Positions 13,065-24,270 of a stretch of DNA of 64,000 nt are shown in pieces. Every line of letters starts with the position of its first letter. The first letter of the stretch is position 1. Both the position numbers and the translations under genes were made by a program. Under the pieces are notes generated by a model. That model searched no databases. It was not told where the DNA came from and saw nothing but the letters and a program-made list of their open reading frames with translations. This DNA is from Piscicola geometra (Eukaryota > Annelida > Clitellata > Hirudinida > Piscicolidae): positions 6,038,269 to 6,102,268 of the forward strand of contig OX030955.1 of the NCBI GenBank assembly GCA_943735955.1, in the 5' to 3' direction.

Positions 13065-14594
13065 CTAACCAATTCTCGACTTGTTCCTCCACCACTCTTT
13101 TTTACTAACCTCTCCTCAATGTACAAGACTAATATATTTTTATAAAGTTTTTTGCGAGACTGAGAAGCGAATGGTGGATTTCAAAGAAAAAGTTAATTTT
13201 TCATGTTGTGGTAAAAATAGCTAGTTATATTATGATTAACATATAAACAAAATTAATTGAAACTATTTGGAAAATTTATATCATGTTATTTATTACATTA
13301 ATTTAACTTTTAATAAAATAATTATATATAATAATATAAAACTGTTATTTGTATTACTTATTAACATTTATTTATTGCTATTTATTAAAAACACAGTTTT
13401 TTCAAATTATTTTGACCTGTTGAATAGCGGAGGGAATGGTACGAAGGCAATGCTCAATCTAATCGATTCAATGCTGATCCTATATTATCGAGATTTTTTT
13501 CTCACTTTAAAAATTGTAAATTTAAATATTTAAAGTTTTTAGATATTAAATTTTTTAATTTTATTTTAAATATTGAATATTATTGTCTGAATTTTTGCAT
13601 TTTGTGGGTGCACAATTTCTCGCTTTTTTGGTCGTTCAATCATGCGATTGAACTTCAATGGATCTTAAAGACTAATCGCTAGATCTAACTCTAACTAACT
13701 TTACATTTAAATTTTACTTTGTATGTCAGCAAAAATCAATTTTCATTTGTTAAAAATTGTTTGCAGTCGAAGTGAATTTGTTAGGTGGTGGATTACCTAC
13801 AATTCGGCAGATATAATAAAATATGATTCATTACTGTTATTCTAGCCACTTTGAGGCTCCACAAGCGCTGATAAATCCTTTTTTTGTTGTCCATTTAGCG
13901 TTTTATGATCCGTGTATGAATGCGCTGATGAATTATAATCAGAAAAGAGCACCACCAACATCATTCAAATGCTCTGATAAGCGTGGGGAGAGAAAAGAGA
14001 AGATTTTGTAGGAAGGATGGTTGTTGATCTAAAAAGAATTGGTTTTGGAGTGAGATGAATTTAAACCAAAAAATAGGTTTGAATAAAACTTTGAAATAGC
14101 ATTAAAAGAATGTTACCTATTTTGAATCAAGCCTTAGCTAAGCTACAACGTAGCTACATAAATGTCGCCCACATTATAAAAAGTATCATTCTAACTCGAC
14201 TTTAGTTTTAAAAGTGGTATTTTTTATTCATCTTATTGGCACATTTTTTCAATAAAATAAAAATGATTTTATTGTATTTCATTTTTTAAAGAAATGCGTT
14301 AGTTTTATGTTTTCATGACAACGATTAGCATTAAAAGTGCTCGCATGGTAACCGAATCTCACAGTTTAGAAACTATATAGAAAGTGATCATTTAAAAAAT
14401 TACGTTTGAAATTTTTTAATGTTAATATTTTATCAATAATTTTCATATAAAGTCATATCGACAATATATAAACACAGGTTTAATTGCATTTGGAAATTAT
14501 AAATTATAAATTTTCAAAGCCTTTTAAAACTAACTAAACTTTAGTTACTAAAGTAAAAAAGTGTTTGTTAATCTTTGACTTGCTAATAGGAAAG
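13065..14594. other. AT-rich intergenic spacer
   Basis: Between the receptor stop and the next ATG nothing protein-coding or RNA-like was recognised. Open frames here are short and AT-driven. Confidence 0.6.
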
Positions 14595-16354
14595 ATGGAT
14601 ACAATGGGGGGAGATGGAGTGGATGTGCGACAAGCACAGCAGTTCTGGAATATGCTGGAAGAAATGAGTAGCACAAATCCAGAGGCTTGATTTAATCCAT
14701 TCATCCGTTTTTTTAAATAATATTTTAAGACTTTTTAATGGATTTTATCTAGTAAAAAAGTATATAACTTTTTACATTTGGGTTTCTTTCTTAACGCCTG
14801 GCCCGTCTCACAGGCCTACAAAAGCTTCATCAAGAAGCAGCTGAAGGAGGGTGCACAGACTTCCAAAATGGAAGAACCAAAGTTCAAAATGGCCTTTCAG
14901 AGCACTTTTAAAGTTCTGCAGCTGCTGAATTATTTACTTTTTCAAATATATTTATATTATTTATGTATACCAGCAAGATATCTTTTATCAAATGTTATAT
15001 TTTCATGACAATTTAATAAATACATTGATATTGTCAAACAATTTGACATCGGCTAACAGAATAACCCAAAGAAAAAACTATTTGTGAACTTGTTCGAATG
15101 GTCAAAAATCCCAGCTCCCGAATGCGACTCTGACTTAATACAAGTCTGTGATGGAGTTCTGGTAGACTTCGAAGACGTTCAAGGTTAAAATATTCTGAAA
15201 ATGTTTAAAATTCAATATTCGATAAGACTAGAATGGTTAAAACACTCTCAGAATTCATTAAAAACATTTACAAAATAATTTAATGCATATTTTATCAATA
15301 TATTCTAGATCACTTTACTTATGCACATACAACGGCTCTAGGACTAATTCGATGAATTGTCCTTGTGACGAATCACCTGTGTGACAAAATGTTCACGCGA
15401 CGATTCTCCCGAACACTCACACAACAGAGAAGAAGAGAGACGAGAAAGCGAAAGTGGTGTCTGTGGCCTTCCACCCTGAAGTGATGCGAAGGTACACCTC
15501 CCAGGCACACCAACAAGACGTCCTCGTGAACCTGGCTATTGACTCCGTTGAGAAGTCGAACCAGGTGCAAGTCTGCAGGAACTATGTCATTCACGAGAAG
15601 TGAGTTGTTTGTAATTTGTGTCCGTTTCTGAGGCTAGCTGTTGTACGCCTCTGAGTACTTGGAAGTCGACAACTCAGAAAAGAAAGTATGTTCAATGTGG
15701 TAATATGGTTGACAACACAGGTGTTGTGGAAGAAATGAGGTTGCGTTGAGGTCTCTGATGCAACGAGTTCTCAACCCAAAACCTTGCCAAGAAGTGCCAG
15801 ACAAAGAAAGTAATCTTTTCAAAGATGTAATTGAGCTGTCGAAAACGAAAAGAAATGACATTGATTTGAGTTCAGTAGATGTGCCTCTGGTGCTGAAGAC
15901 AGACGACAAGACGACAGCAAAGTCGAAGGTCTTCATTGAAGAAATTAGGCAGACTGAGAAAGGCCTCATAAAGACGCCAGTGCACAAAACGAGTGTTGTG
16001 GAGCGGGAAGGAAAACGCCTTGTGGTGGTGAGGATATGGCTGCCTGGCGTCGAGTCGGTCGAAAAGTGTGTCTTGGAAGTCTCAGAGGTGGTTGTGTCGT
16101 CTTGTGAACTTTCAATATAACATTTTAAAATTGATATACATTGGGCTTTCCAATGATCAACTTCCTAAATATTTTCAAGGCAACGCCTTCAAAGTACTCC
16201 ACTGCCACAGGACGACTTGCTGTTGGAGGCGGGCAACGAGTACTTTGTGGTGGTGGAACTGCCTTTGCGGGTGCAGTGCGCCAGCGTGGAAGCCTCCTTC
16301 GATGGCGTCAAGTCGTGCCTCACTGTTCTCATGCCTTGCCACGAAAATGATTAA
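14595..16354 (+). CDS. PIH1D2: PIH1 domain-containing protein 2
   Basis: PIH-family proteins act with HSP90 in cytoplasmic assembly of axonemal dyneins and other complexes. Six exons give 331 residues (human about 315): 14595-14684, 14814-14912, 15060-15183, 15428-15599, 15721-16087, 16211-16354. Matches to the family run in order: QQFWNMLEEMSSTNPEAYKS, FIKKQLKEG, KKKLFVNLFEWSKIPAPE, VVSVAFHPEVMRR, and a CS/p23-like C-terminal part with VVVRIWLPGVESVEKCVLEV and DDLLLEAGNEYFVVVELPL. The start is the only ATG giving the expected N-terminus. The first intron would begin with GC rather than GT (GAG|GCTTGA, 14685), and the second has a weak donor (AAA|GTTCTG). An AATAAA overlaps the stop at 16354-16359. 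Together with the radial spoke gene this is a second motile-cilium gene on the same strand. Confidence 0.87.
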
Positions 16355-16919
16355 ATAAAGTTTAATTGCGGAATAAATGTATTGAAAATGATTATTGGCG
16401 TTAAAAAACTTTTGAAATATTAAAAATTATTTTATCTTATTTGGATGCGTTATATCCAGCTAAAGCCTGAAACGTTATTATTTCCATTCAGAAGTCATTT
16501 ATTAACTCAAACTTAAAATATTATTTACATTTAGAAAGAGTTTTAAGGCTTCTCCAACTCAACTCAACCACTTCAATTCAGTCTTATGAAAAACAATTAG
16601 CGAATTTAGATAACAGATTTTTGGATTGTCGTTTATTCTGGTCGATGTTCAATGCTTCGTTGAGCAGCGTTTCAATTCTGATGTAGTTGCTCAAAATGAG
16701 TAGCTTGGTCAGCAGTCTCTGAGAAAGTTTAGCTTCTCTGTCATCAAGTATGAAATGCTACCAAAATTACATTTTGGCAGCCGCTCAAATAAATTTGTGG
16801 AATAAACGGTTTTGGGTATAATATATTAAAATTTTAGAATCTAAAGTCTAAATAAAAATTAAATTTAATTAATTAGAATGTTTTTAGTGCAAATGTTGGT
16901 TGTTTTGAATCTGTCGAGA

Positions 16920-17084
16920 ATGGCCGCAGCAGACCAAGATGGCCGCAGGGAATCAAAGCGCTCAAGGAGAAAGGATAAAGGAGAAAGCTTTCCATAGCAG
17001 CAGCAGTACCAGCGTTGGCAAAGACTTCTCCTTCACCCTCTTTCGCAGCCTCGGCACCAGTGGCAAGACAGAAAATTGAGAAGA
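16920..17084 (+). pseudogene. short GC-rich coding-like relic
   Basis: An island of coding-like composition in AT-rich DNA. ATG at 16911/16920 opens a basic peptide (AAADQDGRRESKRSRRKDKG) that stops at 16995. A second frame then reads SSSSTSVGKDFSFTLFRSLG to a TGA at about 17080. It looks like one short coding piece broken by a frameshift, or two exon ends. No family is recognised. Confidence 0.22.
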
Positions 17085-17104
17085 ATGATGATTGTGTTTT
17101 GAGG

Positions 17105-17396
17105 ATGATGTGGTAATGATTGTGCTGTGGTATGAGTGTTGTTATTGTGGTGATGAAAGAATTTTTTATTTATGGTGATAGTGATTTTTTGGCGGTGATT
17201 GTCATGGTGGGGTGGGTGAGGTTGGATTATTGAGGTTGATCGTGTGTTTATATATATATTTTAATTTATATATATACATATATTGGTAATGGTCTAAAAA
17301 CCGTTTTATTTAACAAATTTATTTGAAGAGCGCCTTTGTTCACTTAGTAAAGGGCGCTATACAAATCATTAGTGATTGATTGATTGATTGAAGATG
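17105..17396 (+). mobile_element. SINE-like interspersed repeat, copy A
   Basis: Its 3' part (GTTTTATTTAACAAATTTAT, then AAGGGCGCTATACAAAT) ends in a (GATT)n tail. The same order of blocks, including GGTGGGTGAGGTTG upstream, recurs at 24895-25072. A GCGCTATAtAAAT segment followed by a short ATTG tail is typical of LINE-mobilised SINE 3' ends in invertebrates. No tRNA-like head was identified. Confidence 0.55.
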
Positions 17397-17819
17397 TAGT
17401 GGAAAACAATATTAAAAAACTTTATTAGGCTTGCTTTTTATTTCTTTTGTTGAATAAAAGGTTCCTTAAACAGAAAAGATTTGTTGGCATTGTCAAGAGT
17501 TATAGGTTGAACCATGAACATCTTTATATAAGAAGTCCATGGTTCAATAGACGAGTGAGCATTCTTTCCAAATGTATTTATAGGCTGATAAGCACAGCTT
17601 GACCAGTGATAACCTATCTAAAGAACGTTTATTATCTCATGTCATGCCACTGTAAAAAAGAATCTATTGTGATCACCCGAAAACATTATGTTAGTCAAAA
17701 AGGCAAAATATAATACCAAAAATGACAAGGAATCCTATTGCTTTTTTTCAATTATTGCTGAACAATCTTGAGTTGAAAAAGTAGTTTTAGCTCTAGAAAG
17801 GTCGGAAATGCGAAACATT

Positions 17820-17935
17820 AAGTTCAAGTTCGTGAGATAACTGAAAAACATAAGATCATAGGTAAAGTAATAGCTTTTATCGAGGCGTCAGTTGTTTCTT
17901 ATCTAAAAACAGATAAGTTGAAAGTTATAAAACGG
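17820..17935 (+). promoter_or_regulatory. esterase promoter: TATA box with GATA-type sites
   Basis: TATAAAA lies at 17926-17932, about 110 bp before the esterase ATG. Just upstream are several WGATAR-like motifs: GAGATAAC, TTTTATCG, and a facing pair CTTATCT...AGATAAG at 17898-17919. GATA sites commonly drive gut or blood-cell genes in invertebrates; their use here is inferred. Confidence 0.5.
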
Positions 17936-18042
17936 GAAATTCGAGTTACCGGATACTCCTGTTTTTTTCTTTAGTTTCTCTGTGTTCCAACCAAAGCGTC
18001 AGGCTTTTTATTTTGCTTCAGCATAGAAATAAGTGATTAAAT

Positions 18043-21023
18043 ATGAGTTTTGTAGCGCTGAACGTCAGTTTCGTGCTTGGTCTGGTGCTGGTGTTGAGTC
18101 TCCTGGTCGAGGCGGCAAGAAAACCTATTGTCGAAACGAAGCTTGGAAAAGTGAGGGGAAGAGGAAGCAGTTATGAAGGTGAAACTATGTCTGTATAAAT
18201 AAATTAAAAGTTGAATTATACTAAACGATTTAATAAAAAATGTGAATTAATGCTCCACTAAATTACTTTTTTAAGCCTTTCTTCTATCAACACAGGCAAA
18301 AGCTACGAAAGGTACCTAGGCATTCCTTACGGCCGGCCTCCAGTGAAGGATCGCCGATGGGAAAAGCCAGTAGCGGCTGCTGCTTGGAAGCCAAAAACGA
18401 TTGAGGCACAAAACTACTCCCCCCACTGCACGCAGTTCATAGCGAAACTCTACAACTTTGTCGGCATGGGACGAAAGACATCAGAAGACTGTCTTTACTT
18501 GAATATCTTTGTGCCTGGTTCTGTCAGCGAAATCGGGTTATTATTTCATTATTTTATTTTCATTTTTACTCGAAATTCATGAGAATACATTTTCACATAA
18601 AAAAAAAAATTAAATTTCTATTTTCTCCAAAATAGATTAAAAAAAGTTTTTAAACACTAGTTTCGAAAAATGAAAAAAATTCAGAATTGTGTTTAAAACT
18701 CATTTATTCACTGCACAGAAACAAAAGACTGCCAGTGATGTTCTACGTGTTCGGAGGAGGTTACCTTCTGGGAACTGGGGAGATGTACCAGGGCCACATC
18801 ATGGCACTGCAGGGCAAGGTCATCGTCGTCACATTCAACTACAGAGTGGGCACTATTGGATGGCTCTCGACAGGTTTGATCTTGAAAAAAATTAATTGTA
18901 AAAAAATTTAAACAAAAAATAGTGTGGCATTGCTATCATTAAAAAAACAAATTTGATAAAATTGAAACTGACTTAACAAAGTTTGACGGATTTATATATA
19001 AAAGAATGAATAGAGTAGAAAATGATAGGCTTCGATTGAACGATATTTTCATTTGAAAGTTTTAAAAGAACTCTATCCTGCTCGTAGGAGATTCTACACT
19101 GCGCGGCAACTACGGCTTGTGGGACTCGAAGCTGGCACTGGAGTGGGTGAAGGAGCACATTTCCTCGTTCGGAGGGGACCCTGAGCAGATCACAGTGTTG
19201 GGGCAGTCTGCAGGGGCTGCCATCACCAGCCACATGATGGTCTCTTCGCAGACGAACCACCTTTTCAAGAACGCCATCTGCCTCTCTGGCACGTCGTCAG
19301 GCTACTTCGGAGTGGTCACGCAGCCGCTGCAACTCGCCATGCTGCTTTCTAGCATCTTCAAGTGTGCACCTAACAACACGCAGGACATCGAAGACTGTCT
19401 AAGGCGCATCGACGCAGAGACGTTGGATTTCTACGGAGCTCTGTCGCAGAAGAAACTGCTGCACTGCAACCCCACCCTGCTGCCCAACATCGACGGAGAA
19501 TTTCTCCTGAAGCCCGCCAGACAAGCCTTTCAGTCGGAGGCTGGTTCGTTCAAGTTGATCTTCCTGAATCATGCAAACCTTTTCATATTTTACATCAATA
19601 AACCTTCAGATCACTTCAAAGCCATATCGCTTGCATATTCTTCCAGGCAAACACATCAACCTCCTGACTGGCTCGACGCAACACGACGCAGCCGCCTTTG
19701 TGATCAAGAATCCCCTCGGAATGAAGAGACTGGCCAAGAACCACAGCGCCACTTCGCACGAAAGCCTTTGGAGTCATTTGAGGCTGGTCACTTCAACACA
19801 CTCATGTTCCTTCGAAGCTTCAATGATTTTTAACGTTTAAAACGATGAGAGAAAGATGGATAGTAAAGTAAAAACATCTTTCGGCAGTCAGTGGTATGGC
19901 TTCCTGGAGAACAAGGACGAAATCATTCAGCGATTCATCGACTACTACTCAGACATGCAGTCTGACGACTTGACCACCAGAACCAAGGGCGCTGTCCAAG
20001 CAATGACTGAGGCCTGGTTCGGAGCCGCCAGCAACTGGGAGGCCGCTGTACACAGGTTTGTTTTTTTGTGTGTTTGTTAGTGTGAGTTTGTTTGCTCATT
20101 TATGAACTCCATCATTTCAAGATAAAAATATCATTGTAAACTGTTCTCAATATCACGTTGACATTCATGCATTTCTGAAGGCAGTAAATTCCTCAAACGA
20201 CCCTCAGATCATACAACCGTTCAGCCACGTACCAGTACCTCTTCAAGTACCGCCAGAGCTTCCTGCACGGCTACCCGGAATGGCTGGAAGGCTCGCACAT
20301 GGATGACCTGTACAGCGTCTTTGGAGACACCTTCATGGAGAAGTTCCGCAAGACGATCCTGATGCGCCAGTACAAGAAGCAGGACAGGCAGGTGAGCGAC
20401 AACCTCATCAATCTTCTTGCCAACTTTGCGTACACCAGGTGAGTCCGTCGAAGACTAAAATAAAAAAATATATTTAAATATTTTATAATTAGAAAATCAG
20501 TATCAAGTGACGAAAAAGATAATGAATACTTTTAAAATCCAACAGCAACCCGAACAAAGGTCCAAACAAAGTGGAAACAAAATGGAAACAGTACGACATT
20601 TCAGAACAAAACTATTTAGAAATCACCAAAAAGACGGCTGAAAAAACGTTCAAAACAAACAAAATCAACCAGAACTACGCTTTCCAGATGGACACTTTCA
20701 ACCACTACGTGTACCCTCCCCTGCCCTCTTTCGACCAACTTCGCTCACAATTCTCACTCACAGAAACCGGTTTATTATATAATTTTTATTAAATGATTTT
20801 CTTTCGTTAATTATTTTAGTTTTGAATAATATTCAAAATATATTCAATTCAATTCAATTAATAGCCTCTCTCACACAACATTTCAGAACTGAATCGTCTG
20901 GTGGAGGCCTACAAGAAGGACCTTTCTGAGACCTACCAGGCCTCCAACCACATAGACCAGATAGTCAGAGAGTTCAAACAGGCAAGACTCAGTCATCTAC
21001 GTGCCATGGGAAAAGCTTGGTGA
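18043..21023 (+). CDS. secreted carboxylesterase/cholinesterase-family enzyme
   Basis: Alpha/beta-hydrolase of the type-B carboxylesterase family, which cleaves ester bonds. It has nine exons and roughly 635 residues: 18043-18178, 18296-18536, 18719-18873, 19088-19543, 19647-19786, about 19867-20055, 20208-20438, 20546-20769, 20887-21023. A hydrophobic leader (residues 8-22, [15 protein letters not shown]) predicts secretion. Signatures: [10 protein letters not shown], the [12 protein letters not shown] block, oxyanion-loop [15 protein letters not shown], nucleophile elbow GQSAGA with Ser at about 218, and catalytic His in [12 protein letters not shown]. The catalytic acid position reads TQHDAAAF, so Asp appears where most relatives have Glu. 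Substrate cannot be inferred. The exon 5/6 joint is unresolved because no pair of clean consensus sites keeps phase: the donor may be at 19787 or slightly earlier, the acceptor between 19855 and 19866. AATAAA at 21227-21232. Confidence 0.88.
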
Positions 21024-21352
21024 TGTGAGAAAGAAGACTAAAAATATTATTTTGAAATTCTTCGCATGAATTTAAGAATTGAATATATGAGACGTTCAGT
21101 TGATGGAACCGTATGTACACACTGTTTAAGCCTTCAAGAGTGAATGAATCAATGAGAATATATTATTAAGAATTCGTCATACTTACTGGATACATTTTTT
21201 AATTTACGATTGAGTTTTGATTGTAGAATAAAAATGAAATTAATGACTTGAAATCAGCTTCAAACTAAATGTTCTCTAATCAAAAAGGGTTTCATGTGGT
21301 AAAGAATTCACACCTTCATTGAAATAAAGAAAAAATTTACTGCGATTTTTGT

Positions 21353-21368
21353 ATAATAATAATAATAA

Positions 21369-21404
<36 letters not shown>

Positions 21405-21696
21405 CGAGCATTATTATAGTGGCGTATAACCCGAACGAGCTTCCAGGCCACTTTAGGCTGCATATTTTCATTTGCGCCTTTGGGTTACCAGGGCATTGGT
21501 TGCACTTGAACCTAGGACCTTTCATTATGGGTCAAGCCGAGAGTCGTTGCGACTCGTTCACTGTATCTGCCTCTCAGTTGTGGGGTAGAATTTCCAAGCA
21601 TTTGAAGCAGCACTTTCAGTTATGCAGGCGACGCCTGTATTTTATTGCATCGTATTTTATCGTCGATGTCTCCACTTTCTGTTTTTTTAATTAATA
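21353..21696. repeat. (AAT)n microsatellite with an unidentified flanking block
   Basis: An AAT run at about 21353-21401 leads into about 290 bp of higher GC with an open frame on the + strand but no recognised family. The junction sequence AATAATGACGAGCATTAT also occurs beside the (CAT)n tract at about 7685, so this may be part of an interspersed repeat. Confidence 0.35.
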
Positions 21697-22103
21697 ATCG
21701 TTTAATTAAGTGAGTGAACTGGTGTGATTTTCAAGCTGTGCGCCAACACAACAAGCATCCATACTAATTCTATTATAATGTAATATATATATATATATAT
21801 AAATAGACATATTCTAAAAGCCGTTATGATGTCGGTTAAGACGTCAAAGAGCCGATGACATTGACCCACATTCACAAAGTATATCCTCACAGACACATGT
21901 CATGTTATACGCTTCCTATGTAACAGCAATGTCTGTGTGAAATGCATTTAAATGCTCTGAGTTCGCAACAGCTGTAGAAAGAACAGCTGTGGCATTGTCT
22001 GAGTGCCAAGGCACCGCCAGATTGATGATGTGTCCGATTTTTTCTTGAACTCTAGTGACGAATAATTGAATGAGACAAATAATTTTCGTTTAAAAAAATA
22101 TAC

Positions 22104-24270
22104 ATGAATTTTTACTCCAAGAAAATAAAGTATATTTTCTTAGTGTTGAACCTGCTGATATTCATAGCGAACATTTACTTGCTGAGAATCCCGAAGAAAA
22201 AACAAAAGCACCTTGTCAGAGTGCCTTTGTGGCGGGGTGCGTGCTTCGAAGAGAGCCACACTGCTTCACCAGAGCTCGCAGAGGAATGGATTGTGATAGC
22301 AGAAACTAATATAAGTCTACTCCATGCCAACGACCAAACAGCCTCTGATGCAACTTCGAATAAAAATAAAAATTTTAAGTTTGAAAATGAAGGCCATGAT
22401 GGTCAGTGGAGCAAACACACAGTTCCATTAATCGAAAAAACCACAGCTGTGGACTGTGAACTGGTGCTGCAAGGAGACGAAGACGAGATCGTGAAGGGAG
22501 AGAGGTGGATGAAAGAGAACCCTAAAGTTCCCTTGTCGGAAGAGCACTACCTGCAGGCCACACAAGACTGCGGGGGTTTCAAGGACAGCAGAGGGTATGT
22601 GCAACGACCCCTCACGCCAGAAGAAGCATCATTTCCCCTCGCCTTCAGGTGCTTTGGTGTTTGCATTGTCGAGATGGTTTGCCAAAGACCCAGCACCACC
22701 ACCACACAGCATAGCTTCCTTCCGAGACGTTGAGCAGACTGAAAGACTTTTGCGCGCCATTTACCAGCCACAAAACCTCTACTGCATCCATGTCGACTCC
22801 AAGTCACCCATCCTCTTCTACCGAACCCTTCGCTCTATCGCCAGATGCTTTTCCAACGTCTGGGTGTCGAGTCGCTTGGGCAAGGTGAAGTGGGGAGATG
22901 TGAGTGTGATCATGGCTGAGATGAACTGTCTGCATGACCTGCTGAATCACTTCAGAGGTCGTTACAAGTACTTCATCAACCTCACTGGCCAGGTTCGCTT
23001 CTAGGTCAGTTTTATCAGTCACTACTTTTGTATACAAAAATGAATTAATTAAATAGATTATATTTGTTTAAAGTATTTTAAAATTTAAAGACTCTTTCAT
23101 ATATAAATATTTTTATATATGTCCATTTCTTTATTTTATAAAAATATAAAATTTACAAGCGAAATGATCAAAGAATGAATCTTCAAATCATTAGATGAAA
23201 CACCATGGCAACAGGAGTTTCCTCTGAGGTCGAACCTGGAGCTGGTGCAGATAAGCAAGCTGTTTAACGGCTCCAACGACATTTCAGGCTCCCACCTCAG
23301 GTTCATCTAAATTATGAACGTCTCACTCACACAATGTCCCAGCGTTACTTTGTTCCTGAAAACTGAAAAAGCAAATACTACTAATTGTAACGACAAAGAT
23401 GTATGTCACATACTATGTGCAGCCCTTGAACCACGTAATTTGCTCGTTCGACCCGTCAGGATGGAGATGGACCGGGTGCAATACCGGTGGAGTCACACGT
23501 GGAGCGAGCAGTACCAGCAAACGGTCCTCTACAACACACACATGTCCAAACCACCTTACCCCTACGCCAACGTGACCTTCTTCAAGGGCGAAACCCATGG
23601 TCTCTTCAGTGCTAAAATGACGGAGTTTCTGATAGAAAGTTTCCACGGGAAGATGTTCTTCAAGTGGTGCTTCGACACTGGTCACGCCTCTGAGCACTAC
23701 TGGAACACCCTGAATTACAACCCACACTTGGGAGCTCCTGGTGCCTATGTAGGTGAGTGGACATCTTTTAAGAGAGGCACAATGTGCCTTTATGAGGTAA
23801 TCTTCATGATTCAAAGTTATTATTGAACTCAGTGTTTTAATGATTTAGGTGATTTGAAATTGGCAGACCACTACTCCCTGCATCCGGTGGTCAGAGCTAA
23901 GAATTGGGTAAACCTTTACAGGTCTGATACCCAAATTTTAAAACTCCAGTAACTCATAATTTCAAAAATTGGTAATTGAAAAAAATCTAATAAAAATACT
24001 CATAATCAATAACAAAACTATGCCAGGGACCAGTGGCCATGCTATGGCAAGGTGGTCAGGGGATTGTGTGTTTTCTCTCTGAGAGATTTGTCGTGGCTGA
24101 GAAGCAGGCCAGAACTATTCGTCAACAAGTTCCATCTCACGTACCAATCCCTCGCCTACGACTGCATCGAAGAACTGCAAAGAAACAAGACCAGACTGAA
24201 CACTCCTGCCAGCCTCAGCTACTACCAGAACCTGCCCACTGTCCTTCACTCCAAAAAGGATGGTCTTTGA
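22104..24270 (+). CDS. GT14 beta-1,6-N-acetylglucosaminyltransferase-like (GCNT family), frameshifted
   Basis: Golgi type II membrane enzyme family that adds beta-1,6-linked GlcNAc to make core-2 or I-branches on O-glycans. Five exons: 22104-22992, 23215-23300, 23460-23752, 23849-23921, 24027-24270. A signal-anchor lies at residues 8-27 (KIKYIFLVLNLLIFIANIYL), followed by a stem. Family blocks: LTPEEASFPLAF, TERLLRAIYQPQNLYCIHVD, CFSNVWVSSRLGKV, KYFINLTGQ|EFPLRSNLEL, and a C-terminal CYGKVVRGLCVFSLRDLSWL. At about 22648-22652 the frame changes by one base inside exon 1: FPLAF is in one frame and the downstream homology (ALVFALSRWF...) in the next. One extra G in the run AGG explains it, and the exons then total 528 codons. 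It is either a sequencing error or an inactivating mutation. The rest looks intact. Confidence 0.8.

Noticed and set aside
18043..21023. Calling the esterase acetylcholinesterase because a muscarinic receptor gene is nearby
   Set aside because: Only general carboxylesterase signatures are visible. Closeness to a receptor gene in an animal genome is not evidence of a shared pathway.
22596..22649. A 54-bp intron to explain the GT14 frame change
   Set aside because: The interval encodes residues conserved in the family (LTPEEASFPLAF) and is shorter than every other intron found here, so a one-base indel is the better explanation.
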